Positions 23,570 to 35,327 of a stretch of 64,000 nucleotides of DNA are shown one piece after another. The DNA is from Blastomyces gilchristii SLH14081. Taxonomy: Eukaryota; Ascomycota; Eurotiomycetes; Onygenales; Ajellomycetaceae. Position 1 is the first letter of the stretch. Every line of letters begins with the position of its first letter. Location of the stretch: the NCBI RefSeq assembly GCF_000003855.2, contig NW_003101673.1, forward strand, positions 258,734 through 322,733. The letters run 5' to 3'. A program made the translations under genes and the position numbers. The notes beneath the pieces were generated by a model, which worked only from the letters and a program-made list of their open reading frames with translations, did not search any database and was not told the origin of the DNA.

Positions 23570-25359
23570 TTAATGAGCATGGGCATGCAACCCCTGTTCG
23601 GCAGCGATACTCTTCTGGCACTCCGCCAACAACCTCGCCTGCGCCGCCACCTCCCCCAACCGCCCAATAACCTCCTTATTCCCATCCAAGAACGTGAAAA
23701 TCGCATAGGGCACCTCCACCTCCCTACAGAACTGCATAACAAGCTTCTGCGCCTTGCGCAGATTATGCCTCGGCATGCGAGGAAATAGGTGGTGGATGAC
23801 CTGAAACTGGAGGCCGCCGTGGAAAAAGTCGAGCCACTGCGGACAGTCGACGTCCATGGTTGTGCGCAGCATGCGTTGTGGAAAGGATTCGTTCACGCCC
23901 AGGTCCGCGGTGGACATGGAAAAGTGCGAGAGGGTGATTTGCACGTGTAGAGGCATGGTGACGGCGTGGCTGATTAAGATGAAGAGGAGCCGGTTGGGCC
24001 AGTCAGGGATGCTCCGGTAGAGCACACCGTAGCCGAACCAGGTCCAGAAGACCACCTGGCCGAGGATTTCGAACCACCGGTGCCACCATGCAGGGCCCTT
24101 GCGGGGTGCTTGGCCGCCTAGAAGGTATTCCCAGCTGAGGCGGTAGAGGTTGAAGCGGCCGAAGACGAGGATGGGATAGTAGAGGTAGTTTTGGTAGCGG
24201 ATGAGGAATTTGGAGAAGAGGTCGTAGGTCATTATGCGGTCGTAGTAAGTGGAGCGGAGGCTGTCGAAGAAGCGGTGGGAGATGGCGAAGAAGGGCATGT
24301 GCTCGATATCTGGGTCGTGTTCGGGGGAGTTGGTGATGATGTGGTGGACGTTGTGGTTGCGCTTCCACCATCCGATGCTGAGGCCGCCGATGTAGTCTGC
24401 GATGAGGATGCCGATGACGGTGTCCACATGGAAATTATGGGTTATGCCCAAGTGGCCGGCGTCATGGACAGTGAAAACCAGCTGGTGCCATAGGGCTCCA
24501 AGGAATACGGCAGAGGTGGCGTACCAGCCCCGCCAGAGGAAATAAAAGAACAGGCCTCCAAGAAGGGTGTAGCGGACTGATTCTATTAGATAGGCAAAGT
24601 AGTCGCAGTCATAGAGGCCTTCTGCTTTGACTTGGTCGTGTAGCGCGCGGTATTTCCGGATGATGAAATCCTGAGTGTTGGCATCCAGGGGCGGGTATTT
24701 CGCCAGATCCATGAGTATTTCCTCCCGGGTGCGGGCATCTAGAAAACCCGGCCGCGAATTTGGTTTCGAGTCAGTCGCGGAGTCGTGGGAATTGGAGGAT
24801 ACAGAAGAGACTGAGGACGCTGGGCCTCTACGTCTGGTAGTGCCCTCGACCGGTTCAAATATTGGAGAGGGGGGATCTGAGAGGTCCTGCTCTGAGGAAT
24901 CCCCCTCACAAACTTCATCGGAGGACACATGGAGATCGCCCTCGTTATACGGGCGGAATTTCCCACCCTGGATAGGGGGCAGGAAATTCATCCAGCGGCC
25001 TTCGATGCGGCCGATCTGGTACGCATTCATCCGCTGGCGAGCTTCGGCGGAATGCAGACTAGATCAGTGTCAGTTTCGACTTTCATGTAATATTGATAAA
25101 GCAAGGGGAAATGGTATATATATATATATACATACGCCGTGACTTCATCTGTAGCATCTCTGCCAACCATATGCATGATGGATTTATTCCCACCGGGATG
25201 GTAGGGGATCCAAGCGTCCACTTTGAGAACCTTCCCGTCTAGAATTATAATGTGCCTGCCATCTGCAATGAGACCCTCAATCTCTCGCCGGGAGAGGATT
25301 CTGTCATTTCTGCTGCGAGTTGCAGGATTTGAATTGGGTGGCGGTGTAGGGGAACCCAT
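23570..25359 (-). CDS. delta-8 sphingolipid desaturase with N-terminal cytochrome b5 domain
   Basis: Two exons, 25359-25136 and 25058-23570, give about 570 residues. The N-terminal cytochrome b5 domain contains the haem motif YHPGG (IPYHPGGNKSIMHMVGRDAT). An acidic/Ser-rich linker follows, then the desaturase domain with hydrophobic membrane segments and three histidine boxes: HDAGH (VFTVHDAGHLGITHNFHVD), HNVHH (KRNHNVHHIITNSPEHDPD) and the front-end type QVIHH (FQVIHHLFPRMPRHNLRK). In fungi this architecture makes the delta-8 double bond in the long-chain base of glucosylceramide at the ER. The start at 25359 places MGSPTPPP just before the b5 domain; upstream in-frame codons are not conserved-looking. 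The intron contains a (TA)n run. No defect is visible. Confidence 0.95.
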
Positions 25360-26611
25360 AGCTGTCTGTTTGTTTGTACCTTGTGGGGTAGACCGGCAGT
25401 TGGACGGGATGGCGGGATGGCGGTTAGGAGCTCTCAAAGAATGGATGCCGGGTTTCACTGGGCAAATAGCGAAGGGCAAGGAGAGGGACAGTAACCGAGG
25501 ACACCATTGAAGAGCAGGGGGCCAGCGCCGGCGAAACGAATGCGAGGTGCAGCGGAGTTGAGGTGGATGTTGATATGTTGATGATATGTTGATATGTTGA
25601 TATGTTGATATGTTGATATTTGGAGGTTGAACGAGGTTGCCTGATCATGTGATAAATATCTGGCTGTCTGTCTATCAAAACAACCAACCAGCCCCCTTTT
25701 TTTGTTTCTTTTTTCTAATCTATAGACATTTCATTCTTCTCTTTTCAAATCTTCTCCAGGTAGCTTCACTCAATGTATGATCTAACGAGTGGAAGGAGTG
25801 GATACAAGGCAGCCTTCCAGTAACAACATATACAACATGAGTTTGTATAGAGAGTATAGGGGATGAAGCTAGTGTTGCCCGTGGAAAGCTTCATATGAGA
25901 TAAAATAACTTATATCCTTTCTAGCTGCATCGATTAGCTACAACCTGATTGTAAGAAATTGCTTGCCGTATTGGGGGGGTTATCAATACTATACATTACG
26001 ATTATCATTATATTGTATATGCGCTTAGCAGTTCAGTCTTCTCAATCTCACAAATGTTTGTGTGAAGAGAGTCAGTCCAGTCCTACTTTTTAAGCAAATG
26101 ACGTTGGGTCGAAAGCTGCAACCAAGCCCTAAGTTATTATTATTATATAAGTTAACTAACTAATAATAACTTGTTCCATGTAGGCTACTGGTACTGGGGC
26201 AAAAGAGCTTCAGTCACCACCAGCGCACTGCTCTGCTGGTAGAAGGGCCGATCAACTCCCGGGACCCCCAACATCCAACATCACGTACGTCACATCACTC
26301 AATAACTACACATTACACATCAACGAACAACCGTTTCCCGGGATTTTGAACTTGCTTTCCCTCCAACCGATTGCATTTTTTGAAGTGAGACTATATCACT
26401 TAGATAGGGCTAGGTATGCTTCACTCTAATCCTTTCAATGCAACAATTGGGCTGCTTGGTCCGAAAAAGGGGGGTAATTAACTTCATTAATAGCGGTAGA
26501 CAATATATCAGACCAAGCTACAAGAACACCATTGTAAATTTTGATACATTTATTGAATAGCCCTTTCTACAGGGTGCTGAAATCTAGGACATAGCTGTCC
26601 AATCTCTCTAG
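25360..26611. promoter_or_regulatory. divergent 5' region, desaturase and phosphomutase
   Basis: About 1.25 kb between two divergent start codons. Apart from the 8-base repeat it is AT-rich with no coding signal. Both promoters must lie here. Confidence 0.5.
25567..25619 (+). repeat. imperfect 8-bp tandem repeat (TGTTGATA)n
   Basis: About six copies of an 8-base unit, one with a 3-base insertion, lie about 210-260 bases upstream of the desaturase start codon. Confidence 0.9.
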
Positions 26612-29573
26612 ATGGCCGATTCCTCCACAGTAAGTCGTGGCGAAACATGAATAACCAGCTCCAATTCAACCCCACTTGCTAACGCATGCTCAAAACTAGA
26701 TACCTCTCTCAGATCTAGTCCAGCAATGGCTGGATTGGGACCATGTACGTTTTAGTTCCAGGGGGGGAGAATATGAAATTAATTGTCTACCTGTAAATCT
26801 GCGGGTAGCAAATTACTGTCCTTTGCATGGCCCAACCTCCTCCCAAAGCAGATCACCCATTTAAAGACCAAGACTCTCTTCCTGGATATATTAACTTATA
26901 GCCCCATCCCGGCCTTGTGGACTGATGGGCATTATTGGCTATAGGACCCTAAAACCCGCGCTGAAATCCTCAGACTGCGTGACGAGAAGAATGTAGCTGA
27001 GTTGGAGAAACGGTTGCGGAAACGTGCGTCCACAAAAATTATTTAGTGTAGCATTCCAAATCCCTCAATTCATAATCCGCACCGCTCCCCGAACCATCAT
27101 CCAATTTTCATTTACTTACATACATACGCAGGCATCGAGTTCGGCACTGCCGGCCTCCGCGGCCGCATGCAAGCTGGTTTCTCCTCTATGAATGGCTTAA
27201 CAGTCATCCAGGCCTCACAGGGGCTGGCCAAATATATCAAAATGTCGCATCAGCAGTCATCCTCACAGGAATCTGAGCAGCCGCCGTCCGTCATCATCGG
27301 CCGCGATGCACGGTATAACTCGAAGCAATTTGCTATGCTGGCTGCCAATGCATTTGCTGCTGAGGGGATCCGGGTGTTGTGGTATCAGAATGCGGGGCCG
27401 ACGCCACTTGTGCCCTTTGGCGTGTTGAAGAATCCGGGGGCGTGGGGAGTCATGGTTACGGCTAGTCATGTGAGTTTTCTCGTGTGGACATGTGTAGATG
27501 GATGGGGATGATGCGGTGGTAACGGATTTTTTTTGGTATTTTTGTGGCTGACGGGATGTGTGATGTTTGATAGAATCCTGCGAGAGATAATGGTTTGTTT
27601 ATGTCCGCACTGGTGGTTGTTGGGGGTAGACACTTTGCTAATATTCATATTTGGGGTGTTTAGGATATAAAGTGTTAGGGCCTCCATATACTTCTTTAAA
27701 AGTCTATTACAATTGCTAACTGGGTTTATAGATACGCGTCGAACGGCTGTCAGATAAATTCACCCATGGACGCGGAGATCTCAGAGATAATCGGGGAAAA
27801 CCTAGAACCATGGCCAAACGCCTGGGACACAACGGACGAAAGCAAGTATCTCGCCTTAGATTGCTACGAGGATACTGCGAAAATATACTGCGACGCCGTC
27901 ACCCAGTTCGTAGTAAGTGATATCCCCACTCTTAATGTCTCACATTGCGCATTCCACATTCCGCCCGTCGTCGTCCCTCCACCGTTAACAAAAGCCGCCA
28001 TAGAACTCCATCAAGCTGGCCCCAGGCAGCCCTCCAAGACCTTTCGTATACACCCCCTTGCACGGTGTCGGGAATTCCATCATGTCCCGGCTCTGCGAGC
28101 AGCTGGGTATCAAAGATCTAATTACCGTCGTCGCGGAACAGCAAGAGCCGGACCCAGATTTCCCAACCGTCACCTTCCCGAATCCAGAGGAAAGCGGTGC
28201 GTTAGATCTGGCTATGAAAACTGCCGATGCCGTGGGCCGTGATCTAATCATCGCTAATGATCCGGATGCGGATAGGCTCGCCGTGGTGGAGAAAGTAAAG
28301 TATGTGTCGCGGCCCCCCCCTTTCTCCCCCGAACTCATTTATCATTATTGTTTTTCATTTCCATGATATGCGACTTCTACTTCTCCCCCATTCCACGCAT
28401 CTAATATAACAACCCTTCCTCACCAGCGGCACCTGGAAAAAATTCACTGGCGACCAACTCGGCATCCTCCTCGCTTCCTACATGCTCGACACCATAACCT
28501 CTCAACAGCAACAAGGACAACACACACGAAAGAAGATCGCAATGCTCACCACCGCCGTATCAACAAGCATGCTCTCCAAATTCGCCCGTGCCGAATCCTT
28601 CCATGCCCAGGAAACCCTCACCGGCTTCAAATGGCTCGGCAACGTCGCTCGACGCCTCGAATCCTCGACACCAACACCCCCACCCCCACCCGTCCCTGTC
28701 CCCGTAGCCGTAGCCGTAGCCGTACCCAGTGCCAACAGCGACAGCGAGACCGGCTACACCGTCCCCTTCGCCTTCGAAGAAGCGCTCGGCTACATGTTCC
28801 CCGCCATCAGCTACGACAAGGACGGGTTGACGGCCGCGCTGGTGTTCGCCGCCGCCGCCGAGCCGCACTGGCGCATCAACGAGGGCGTGACGCCGTACGA
28901 GAAGCTGACGCAGCTGTATGCGCGGTATGGGTATTTTGAGAATTTGAATACGTATTTCGTCTCGCCGGATGTGGGGGTTACGAGGAAGTTGTTTGAGGGG
29001 GTTAGGGAGAGGGTTGCGGGGACGGGGTTGGGGTTGGAGTCGGGGAAGGAGATGGAGATGGGGATGGGGATGGTTGGGTCGTTGCCGATTTTGCGCTGGC
29101 GGGATGTTACGCTTGGGTTTGATTCTGGGCCCACTGGCAAGGGCGAGGGCGAGGGCGAGGGCGAGGGCGAGGGCGAGCAGTTACCCGCTGATCCGAATAG
29201 TCAGATGGTAACGGTGTGGTCTGAGCGGGGGATTCGGTTTACGTTACGCGGGTCCGGGACCGAGCCGAAGATTAAGAGTAAGTACACCGTTTTGTTTCCT
29301 TTTGTTCCGTTTTCTTTTCCGTTTTCTTTTTGCCGCTCCGTTCCATGCCCCCTGCACTGTACTGCATTCCAAAGGGGCGGATTAGCTAACCTCCGTTGAT
29401 TTCCGCCAGTATACATCGAAAGTTGCTCCGCCTCACGCGACGACGCGGTCAAAGCTATCTGTGACGCGTTCATGGCCGTGCTGGAAGATTGGATAAGGCC
29501 CTGTGCCCCTGGTGTGGCGTGCGCGGAGCGGATTGTTACTTCTTCTGGGTTCGTTTTTGATGTACCTAGGTAG
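26612..29573 (+). CDS. phosphoglucomutase/phosphopentomutase (Pgm3/PRM15 type)
   Basis: Ten exons: 26612-26629, 26700-26744, 26945-27023, 27132-27469, 27574-27592, 27664-27673, 27732-27912, 28004-28299, 28427-29277 and 29410-29573. Together they read without a break to 666 residues. Motifs occur in family order: FGTAGLRGRMQAG; the phosphoserine loop TASHNPARDNGYKV, built across three exons; VYTPLHGVGN; the metal loop NDPDADR; sugar-loop FEEALGYMF; and the phosphate loop RGSGTEPKIK. This family interconverts hexose or pentose 1- and 6/5-phosphates in the cytosol. Exons 5 and 6 are only 19 and 10 nt. Exon 9 carries species-specific simple-repeat insertions (poly-Pro/Val-Ala, Met-Gly, and Gly-Glu from GGCGAG units). 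The exon 8 acceptor at 28002-28003 is the only one that keeps frame. Confidence 0.93.
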
Positions 29574-30305
29574 GTAGAAAAATAAAAATAAAAATTGAGC
29601 TCCCTTGTTGCTGTTCATGCCGGTTTATCTCAAATATGTGGGGATGGGTGGATGGATGGATGGACGGATGGGATGGGGATTGAGTTATAATATACTCCAT
29701 ATATACATGAAGGTCTGTGTGTATGTGCTATATGGTGGGTTTCCCTTCCTAGTCCCACTGCTGCGCGCAGCGGATAATATTTAATCAATCAAATCAAATC
29801 TATTTCAACATATACTGCTCATATCACGATCATGATTGTGTTACACATGTATGGACATGGTATGGAACAAGTGGAAAAAATGTTGATTGAGGGTTTGTTT
29901 ATATGGGCATAGATACAAAAAGGGAATTAGACACAAGGGTAAAAAAACAAGAAGGTTGAAGAGGAAGGAGGAAAAAATAGTCAAAAAGGAAATAGATAGT
30001 TTAAGAATACTCGGTGCATCATTGCTGACGGCAACGGGAAGTTAAAAAGTAGTTTATTTGACAGAGAGATACATGGGTTTAGCTAGTTAGGGTGGTACAT
30101 TTGACAAGTAACGTAGGGTAGGGCGAGGGCGGGATATTTTGCATATATACAGCATGGCATTTTATGCGGTGTTTTTTGGCGGGGAAATTTTGATTTCACG
30201 GATTGTAAAGTTGGTGTGGTGTACTGTAGTGGAGAGGGAAAAATTAGACAAAAAAAAAAAAAAAAAAAGACGCTGAAAGGCCAAGAAAACATACATCCTT
30301 CACTC
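29574..30305. other. intergenic, converging 3' ends
   Basis: No coding signal. Contains a GGAT-rich stretch near 29645-29670 and an A19 tract near 30250-30268 on the plus strand. Confidence 0.5.
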
Positions 30306-32159
30306 TTAGAAATGAATAGCCTTCGAGTAAGTAGCCATAGCGGCCTCCTTGAACGCCTCTGACAGCGTCGGGTGCGCGTGGCACGTCCGCGCCACATCCT
30401 CACAGCTAGCACCGTACTCGATCGCCAGCGTGGCCTCAGCGATCATCTCGCCTGCACCGGCGCCGATGATGTGCACGCCCAGGATCCGATCCGTCTCCGC
30501 GTCCGCGATGAACTTGACCTGCCCCTCGGTCTCGAGGTTGGTCTTGGCGCGCGAGTTGGCGCTGAACGGGAACGTGCCGACGCGGTACTTGATGCCGGCG
30601 GCTTTGACGTCGGCTTCGTTCTGGCCTACCCAGGAGACTTCGGGGTGCGTGTACATGACGCTGGGGATGGCGGCGTAGTTGACGTGGCCGTAGCCCTTCT
30701 TGATGTACTCGACGGCGGCGACGGCTTCCTCCTCAGCCTTGTGCGCAAGCATGGGGCCGAATGTGCAGTCGCCGACGACGCGGATGTGCTGGGCCTTCGT
30801 CCGGTATTCCTGGTCGATGACGACGCGGCCCTTCTCGTCAACTTCGAGGCCGACCTTCTCCAGGCCCAGACCCTCGGTGTATGGTCTGCGGCCGATGGCG
30901 ACAAGCACGACATCAGCGTCTAGGGTTTGCTCCTTGCCGCCCTTGGCAGCTTCGACGTTCAGAACGATATTTTTGCCGCTGGCATCGCCGGAGGTAACCT
31001 TCGTGTTGACGAGGAATTTGATACCCTGTCTCCCTAGAATCTTCTGGGCTTGCTTGGCGATCTCAGTATCCATTCCTGGGCCGCCGATTTGGCCTAGGAA
31101 CTCGACGACGGTAACTTCCGCGCCCAGTCGGGACCATACAGAGGCCTAAGATACGTGTTAGATTCGAGTCCATTCAGGAGAGAAAGAGTGTGTGTGTGTG
31201 TGTGGTGTGTGGTGTGTGCCTGGAAGATTGAATAGGAGTTACAATACCATTTCCAGACCAATGATACCACCACCAATGACAACCATCTTTTTCGGTACTT
31301 CTGTTAGTGATAGGGCGCCAGTGCTTGAAATGATGCGCTTCTCGTCGACGGGCAAGCCGGGGAAAGGGGTATATTCACTGCCAGTAGCGACAATGATGTT
31401 CTTCCCCTTGAAAGTCTTCTCACCGCCTTCCAGCAGGTCAACCTTGACGGTGTGCTGATCAACGAACGAACCGGTCCCCTTAACATAGTCGACTTTATTT
31501 TTCTTTAGTAGGAACTCAATGCCTTTGGTGAGGGAGTCGACGGAGGAGTCCTTGGCCTTCATCATCTGCTCGAGGTTGAGCTTGACATCTCCGACCTCGA
31601 TACCGCGCTTCTTGGTGTCGTGGAGGACTTGGTGGTATAGGTGGGAGTTGTTCAGAAGGGATTTCGATGGGATACAGCCGACGTTCAAACATGTGCCGCC
31701 CAATTTTCCTCTTTTTTCGATACAGACAGTCTACCCGATGGTAAGCGAAGGTTCGATAGATATGAACAAGAAAACTCTGTTCCAGCGCCCACCACAACAT
31801 GATGAATATGGGGGAAGTAAATACTTTTAGGCCTTCCTGACCAGCTTTTATCGCCGCAACATATCCAGCAACACCGCCGCCTATTATAACCAAATCATGC
31901 TCCTCTATAATGGGGAATTGGGGGTGATTGTCAGTACAGTACAGTACACTGCTTCCGGTGGGTGCGGCTACTGCTGAGTCAATTGCCAGCGCGCTGACCG
32001 GGGTATTCTCTCACCTGTGCTCGTCGCATAACCTCTTCTCGAGTATCTAAGGATATAGGCACCGGAGAGGGGAGCTGAGATAGGGGAAATATGTGATTGC
32101 GGGAATGGCCGGCTAACCGTTCGGCCGGTTGCGAGACGAGGGAAGACGGGGCGGAACAT
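30306..32159 (-). CDS. LPD1: mitochondrial dihydrolipoamide dehydrogenase (E3)
   Basis: Four exons (32159-32015, 31904-31825, 31730-31248, 31145-30306), in phase, give 515 residues. The N-terminus ([19 protein letters not shown], ending RRGYATST) is a basic mitochondrial presequence. The FAD fold [15 protein letters not shown] is followed by the redox-active disulfide [13 protein letters not shown], the NAD-binding [12 protein letters not shown], the [19 protein letters not shown] segment and the C-terminal [13 protein letters not shown] with the active His-Glu pair. This flavoprotein is E3 of pyruvate, 2-oxoglutarate and branched-chain dehydrogenases and of the glycine system in the mitochondrial matrix. 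Splicing joins the transit peptide exon to the FAD domain exon cleanly. No defect is visible. Confidence 0.98.
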
Positions 32160-32732
32160 AACTACTCTACTCGAGACTTGAGAAGGACAGGGTGCGGAGG
32201 TGGATCAGGAAACCAGAAACGGGATAATATCGGCAGCAATATCAGACAGAGGAAGAAAAAAGAGAAGAGAGAAGAGCAATTGAAGAGCGGGAGAGAGGAG
32301 GAGGAGGAGGAGGAGGAGAGTCAAGAGTTTCCTTTGTCGGAGTTCGTTGTTGGAGTTTGTTGGGGGACGAACAAATCGTTCCCTTGCCAAGAGGAGGCTG
32401 GCTGACTCAGCAATCTCATCTTCGCTTTGGATTTGGAGATGATATTGGGCTTGATTAAATAAAGAATACTAACTTAACTATCTCATGGATATATATCAGA
32501 ATAACATACTATACTCATACTCAAAGCACGCCTCCTTGCAAGCTATGCCTCGTGTTGAGCTCCCGATCTATATATGTATATGTTAAAAAAAATGCTGTGC
32601 GGCTGTTGATGACAGACAGGGTTGGAATTGCTATCTACAGTGGTACATCATGGTAGTTGCGAAATATTCCATTGCAACGTGTGAATTTAAACAACAAAAA
32701 AGTAATTGCCCCGCGACCTCTGTCTCTGTTAT
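32160..32732. promoter_or_regulatory. LPD1 upstream region and FunK1 3' flank
   Basis: A purine-rich part with a (GAG)n tract near 32297-32318 lies 140-160 bases upstream of LPD1. An AT-rich part next to the FunK1 stop follows. No coding signal. Confidence 0.5.
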
Positions 32733-35327
32733 CTAATCACTATGGCATCCTCCAATCAAAGATATCGCATCGTCGTACGCTTTGATAATGGGATTGTATA
32801 AACATTTTGGGTCTTGCGGGGTACCAATGATAATTCCTCTGCCCCCATACGGGAAAAGAATGTCTCGTATAGCTCTGCAAAGGGGTTTGACACACTCAAG
32901 TATTGGTGGAAACTCAGATAAAATATCCTCAAATCCATCTGCACCCATGTCGCCTCGCTTAATTCTTGCAATCTCTCTGTAAGTATCAGTGTACCATTTT
33001 GTCAGTAAACTGTTGTTTGGTGGAGAATATTCAACTGTGAAGAGATGCTCAAATCCACCAGTTCCAATGTTGCCTTGTTTGGTATTTGCAATTGTCTCAT
33101 GACTTCCGGCGCACCATATTTCTAACATTCTATTTCTCAATCCGCCATGTCGCTGATACAACACCCGCAACTGGTTTAACTTGTACCAACCATGATGGGC
33201 ACATTGCCAGATAAGCACGTAGAAGAATGACTCGAGATCATGTCGATAGGTATGGTCGATATTAAGTAGCACCTCAATTGCCATGAATTCCATTGTGCCA
33301 GTCTGGTGCCGTGCGCCACTTCTCCCACTCCCAACTTCTTTGGCGAGATCCAAATCAATTAGCATGCCTGAGTGACCGTCCGCCTTGCCTGGATCAGTTA
33401 TTATTATATTGTTCTCTGAAATATCCCGATGAAGGATGTTCCCATCCAGATAAAGAGACTGGTGCGCCTTTATTGCATCGCAAAGTGCTGTGAGAAGCTC
33501 CAGGGGTGATCTGTAGTCATAGATCGGCCGGCCAGCAGGTGAGATCACAAGGCACCGGAGGATACGGTTGTCATACAGCTCCTCACTGTTTCTGTCGAAG
33601 AGGCTTGGCTGGTGCACTGACTGAATGGAGAAAGATAATTCACTCTCCTGCTGGGTGTTTCTTGATCGTTTGGATGTCTGCAGCCCCTTGTCCGGGGATC
33701 TGCGCTTCCTGGATGATGTCTTTCGATGGATATCTAAGTAACCGGGCCAAGTGAGTGGTTGAGAATGATGAAGCAGGGATGTTGTGCTTGGGGGTGCGCT
33801 TTTGAAGTTGTGGCGCTTGTTGTCAAATGTCAGGCCGCAGCGCATATCGGCGATACTAGTGATGGCACCATAGCCAATGATTGTGGCAACCCCTTGAACA
33901 TTCTTCTGACTTGCCAGCTCAAGAAGTTCCGCCTCCGGCCGCCGCTTGTCTGACACCCATGAGAATTTAGCTACACCCTCTGCTTGTCCATCATTTGCAA
34001 GAAAACATGTGGTTCCGCGACACACAATGGCACGCTGAAAGGAAAGCATGTCACCCAGCTGCATCTTCCTTTCCTCTGAGTTTCCAGGCCCCTTGACAGT
34101 TATCGACTTGTTGCCATCTTCATCCCTAGCAATAAAGGTGTCCAGTCCCAGCTCCTCATCACTCATCATGGTGTAGCCCACAAGCACCTGAAAGAACTGT
34201 CTTGAGTCTGTGTAGACATCAATGATGCCTGAACTGTAGGGGCCTGAGCGGTCAAACACCCACACCTCCATCTCAGTCCCACAGACAGCAAATGCATGAA
34301 TGAACCGCCGGGTGGGCTGTGCAGCAAAGACCTCACGGACATAGCGGCTCATCTGTAGCAGGGTGCCTTTGGTCTTGATCTCCTCCTTGGATTTTTTGAG
34401 CTCACCGACTACCAGAATATCTGCCCAGTTGTGATTGTTTCGCAAGAGACTCTCATCCCTAGGTCGCAAGGGACTCTCATCCCTAGTTCGCAAAAGAAGG
34501 TCAACTTGCCGTTCTGCCTTTGAACCAGTAAGATCTGCTTTACTTGCTGTGGTGTAGTACATGCTGCGTGATTCCAAGAGAAGATCTTCTTGAAGACGAA
34601 ACCACCAAGTGAGAACATTGCTCTGTGTAGGAGGATCGGGAAACTGAGCCCAATTACCATCAGTGTCTGGGGCCAGTACACGTTGACAGATGGCATCTGC
34701 TTTGCTGCTCCAGTCCTTTCCCTCAAAGTATTTGTCAAAGAAGCCACCAACATCTCGAAATGTGCAGTCATGTATCTCCTCAAAGATTCTTGGATTCACC
34801 AAGTCACAGGTCTGCTCAGAACCTCTCTGTGATGTTGAGGTGGATTTGACCGGTGTGCTGTCAAAAGAAGGGGGGACACTTGCGGGAGGAGTTGTTTGTC
34901 GAGGGATGGTGTCAATGAGGGTAAATACAGCTTTCCAGACATTGAAGTTCCAGGTTTCGACATTCTGGGACTCAGTGGGAGGTCTTTGAATAACCAGGTG
35001 CATCAGTGGCTGGTAGTCGTTGTATCTGAAAATTTCTCTTGTTTTTTGGAGGCGCTTGAATATGTGTGCTAGATCAGATGCCACATTTCCATCACTTATC
35101 TGTGAGCGAAGGCTGTATGCTGCAGCCTCTCCCTGTAAGGTATAGACAAGTTTTGAAAACACACTTTGATAGAGTTGATCAAGGCTGTCAACAGCACCAT
35201 GGTGGGAAATTAGACGCGACTCATATATTCTTTCAGCTTCCTGAAGTGCACCTTGTAAGCGATCGACTAGGTCGGATAGAGGGTGGTTCTTGATAATGTT
35301 GCAATCTTCTTGCGAAAGTCTTGTCAT
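32733..35327 (-). CDS. FunK1-family protein kinase (PF17667 type)
   Basis: A single intronless frame of 864 residues, unlike the intron-rich neighbours. The layout fits fungal FunK1 kinases: a long N-terminal region with FFDKYFEGKDWSS, an ILVVGELKKSKEEI nuclease-like strand, ATQLSRYVREVF-like TLLQMSRYVREVF, and VFDRSGPYSSGIIDV. A C-terminal kinase lobe has ILHRDISENNI (HRD box with Asn), LIDLDLAKE (DLD where most kinases have DFG) and GTMEFMAIEVL in the activation segment. Two small internal duplications are visible: an Arg-Asp-Glu-Ser repeat near residue 285, and a weak repeat around ETIANTKQGNIGTGGFE and REIARIKRGDMGADGFE. The family is known to be expanded in Onygenales and basidiomycetes; its role is not established. 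Confidence 0.92.
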   Translation of the reverse strand: MTRLSQEDCNIIKNHPLSDLVDRLQGALQEAERIYESRLISHHGAVDSLDQLYQSVFSKLVYTLQGEAAAYSLRSQISDGNVASDLAHIFKRLQKTREIFRYNDYQPLMHLVIQRPPTESQNVETWNFNVWKAVFTLIDTIPRQTTPPASVPPSFDSTPVKSTSTSQRGSEQTCDLVNPRIFEEIHDCTFRDVGGFFDKYFEGKDWSSKADAICQRVLAPDTDGNWAQFPDPPTQSNVLTWWFRLQEDLLLESRSMYYTTASKADLTGSKAERQVDLLLRTRDESPLRPRDESLLRNNHNWADILVVGELKKSKEEIKTKGTLLQMSRYVREVFAAQPTRRFIHAFAVCGTEMEVWVFDRSGPYSSGIIDVYTDSRQFFQVLVGYTMMSDEELGLDTFIARDEDGNKSITVKGPGNSEERKMQLGDMLSFQRAIVCRGTTCFLANDGQAEGVAKFSWVSDKRRPEAELLELASQKNVQGVATIIGYGAITSIADMRCGLTFDNKRHNFKSAPPSTTSLLHHSQPLTWPGYLDIHRKTSSRKRRSPDKGLQTSKRSRNTQQESELSFSIQSVHQPSLFDRNSEELYDNRILRCLVISPAGRPIYDYRSPLELLTALCDAIKAHQSLYLDGNILHRDISENNIIITDPGKADGHSGMLIDLDLAKEVGSGRSGARHQTGTMEFMAIEVLLNIDHTYRHDLESFFYVLIWQCAHHGWYKLNQLRVLYQRHGGLRNRMLEIWCAGSHETIANTKQGNIGTGGFEHLFTVEYSPPNNSLLTKWYTDTYREIARIKRGDMGADGFEDILSEFPPILECVKPLCRAIRDILFPYGGRGIIIGTPQDPKCLYNPIIKAYDDAISLIGGCHSD

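Noticed and set aside
27912..28140. Apparent frameshift in the phosphomutase before VYTPLHGVGN
   Set aside because: Using the acceptor at 28002-28003 (TAG before AACTCC) removes the off-frame part and reads NSIKLAPGSPPRPFVYTPLH in phase, so no lesion is needed.
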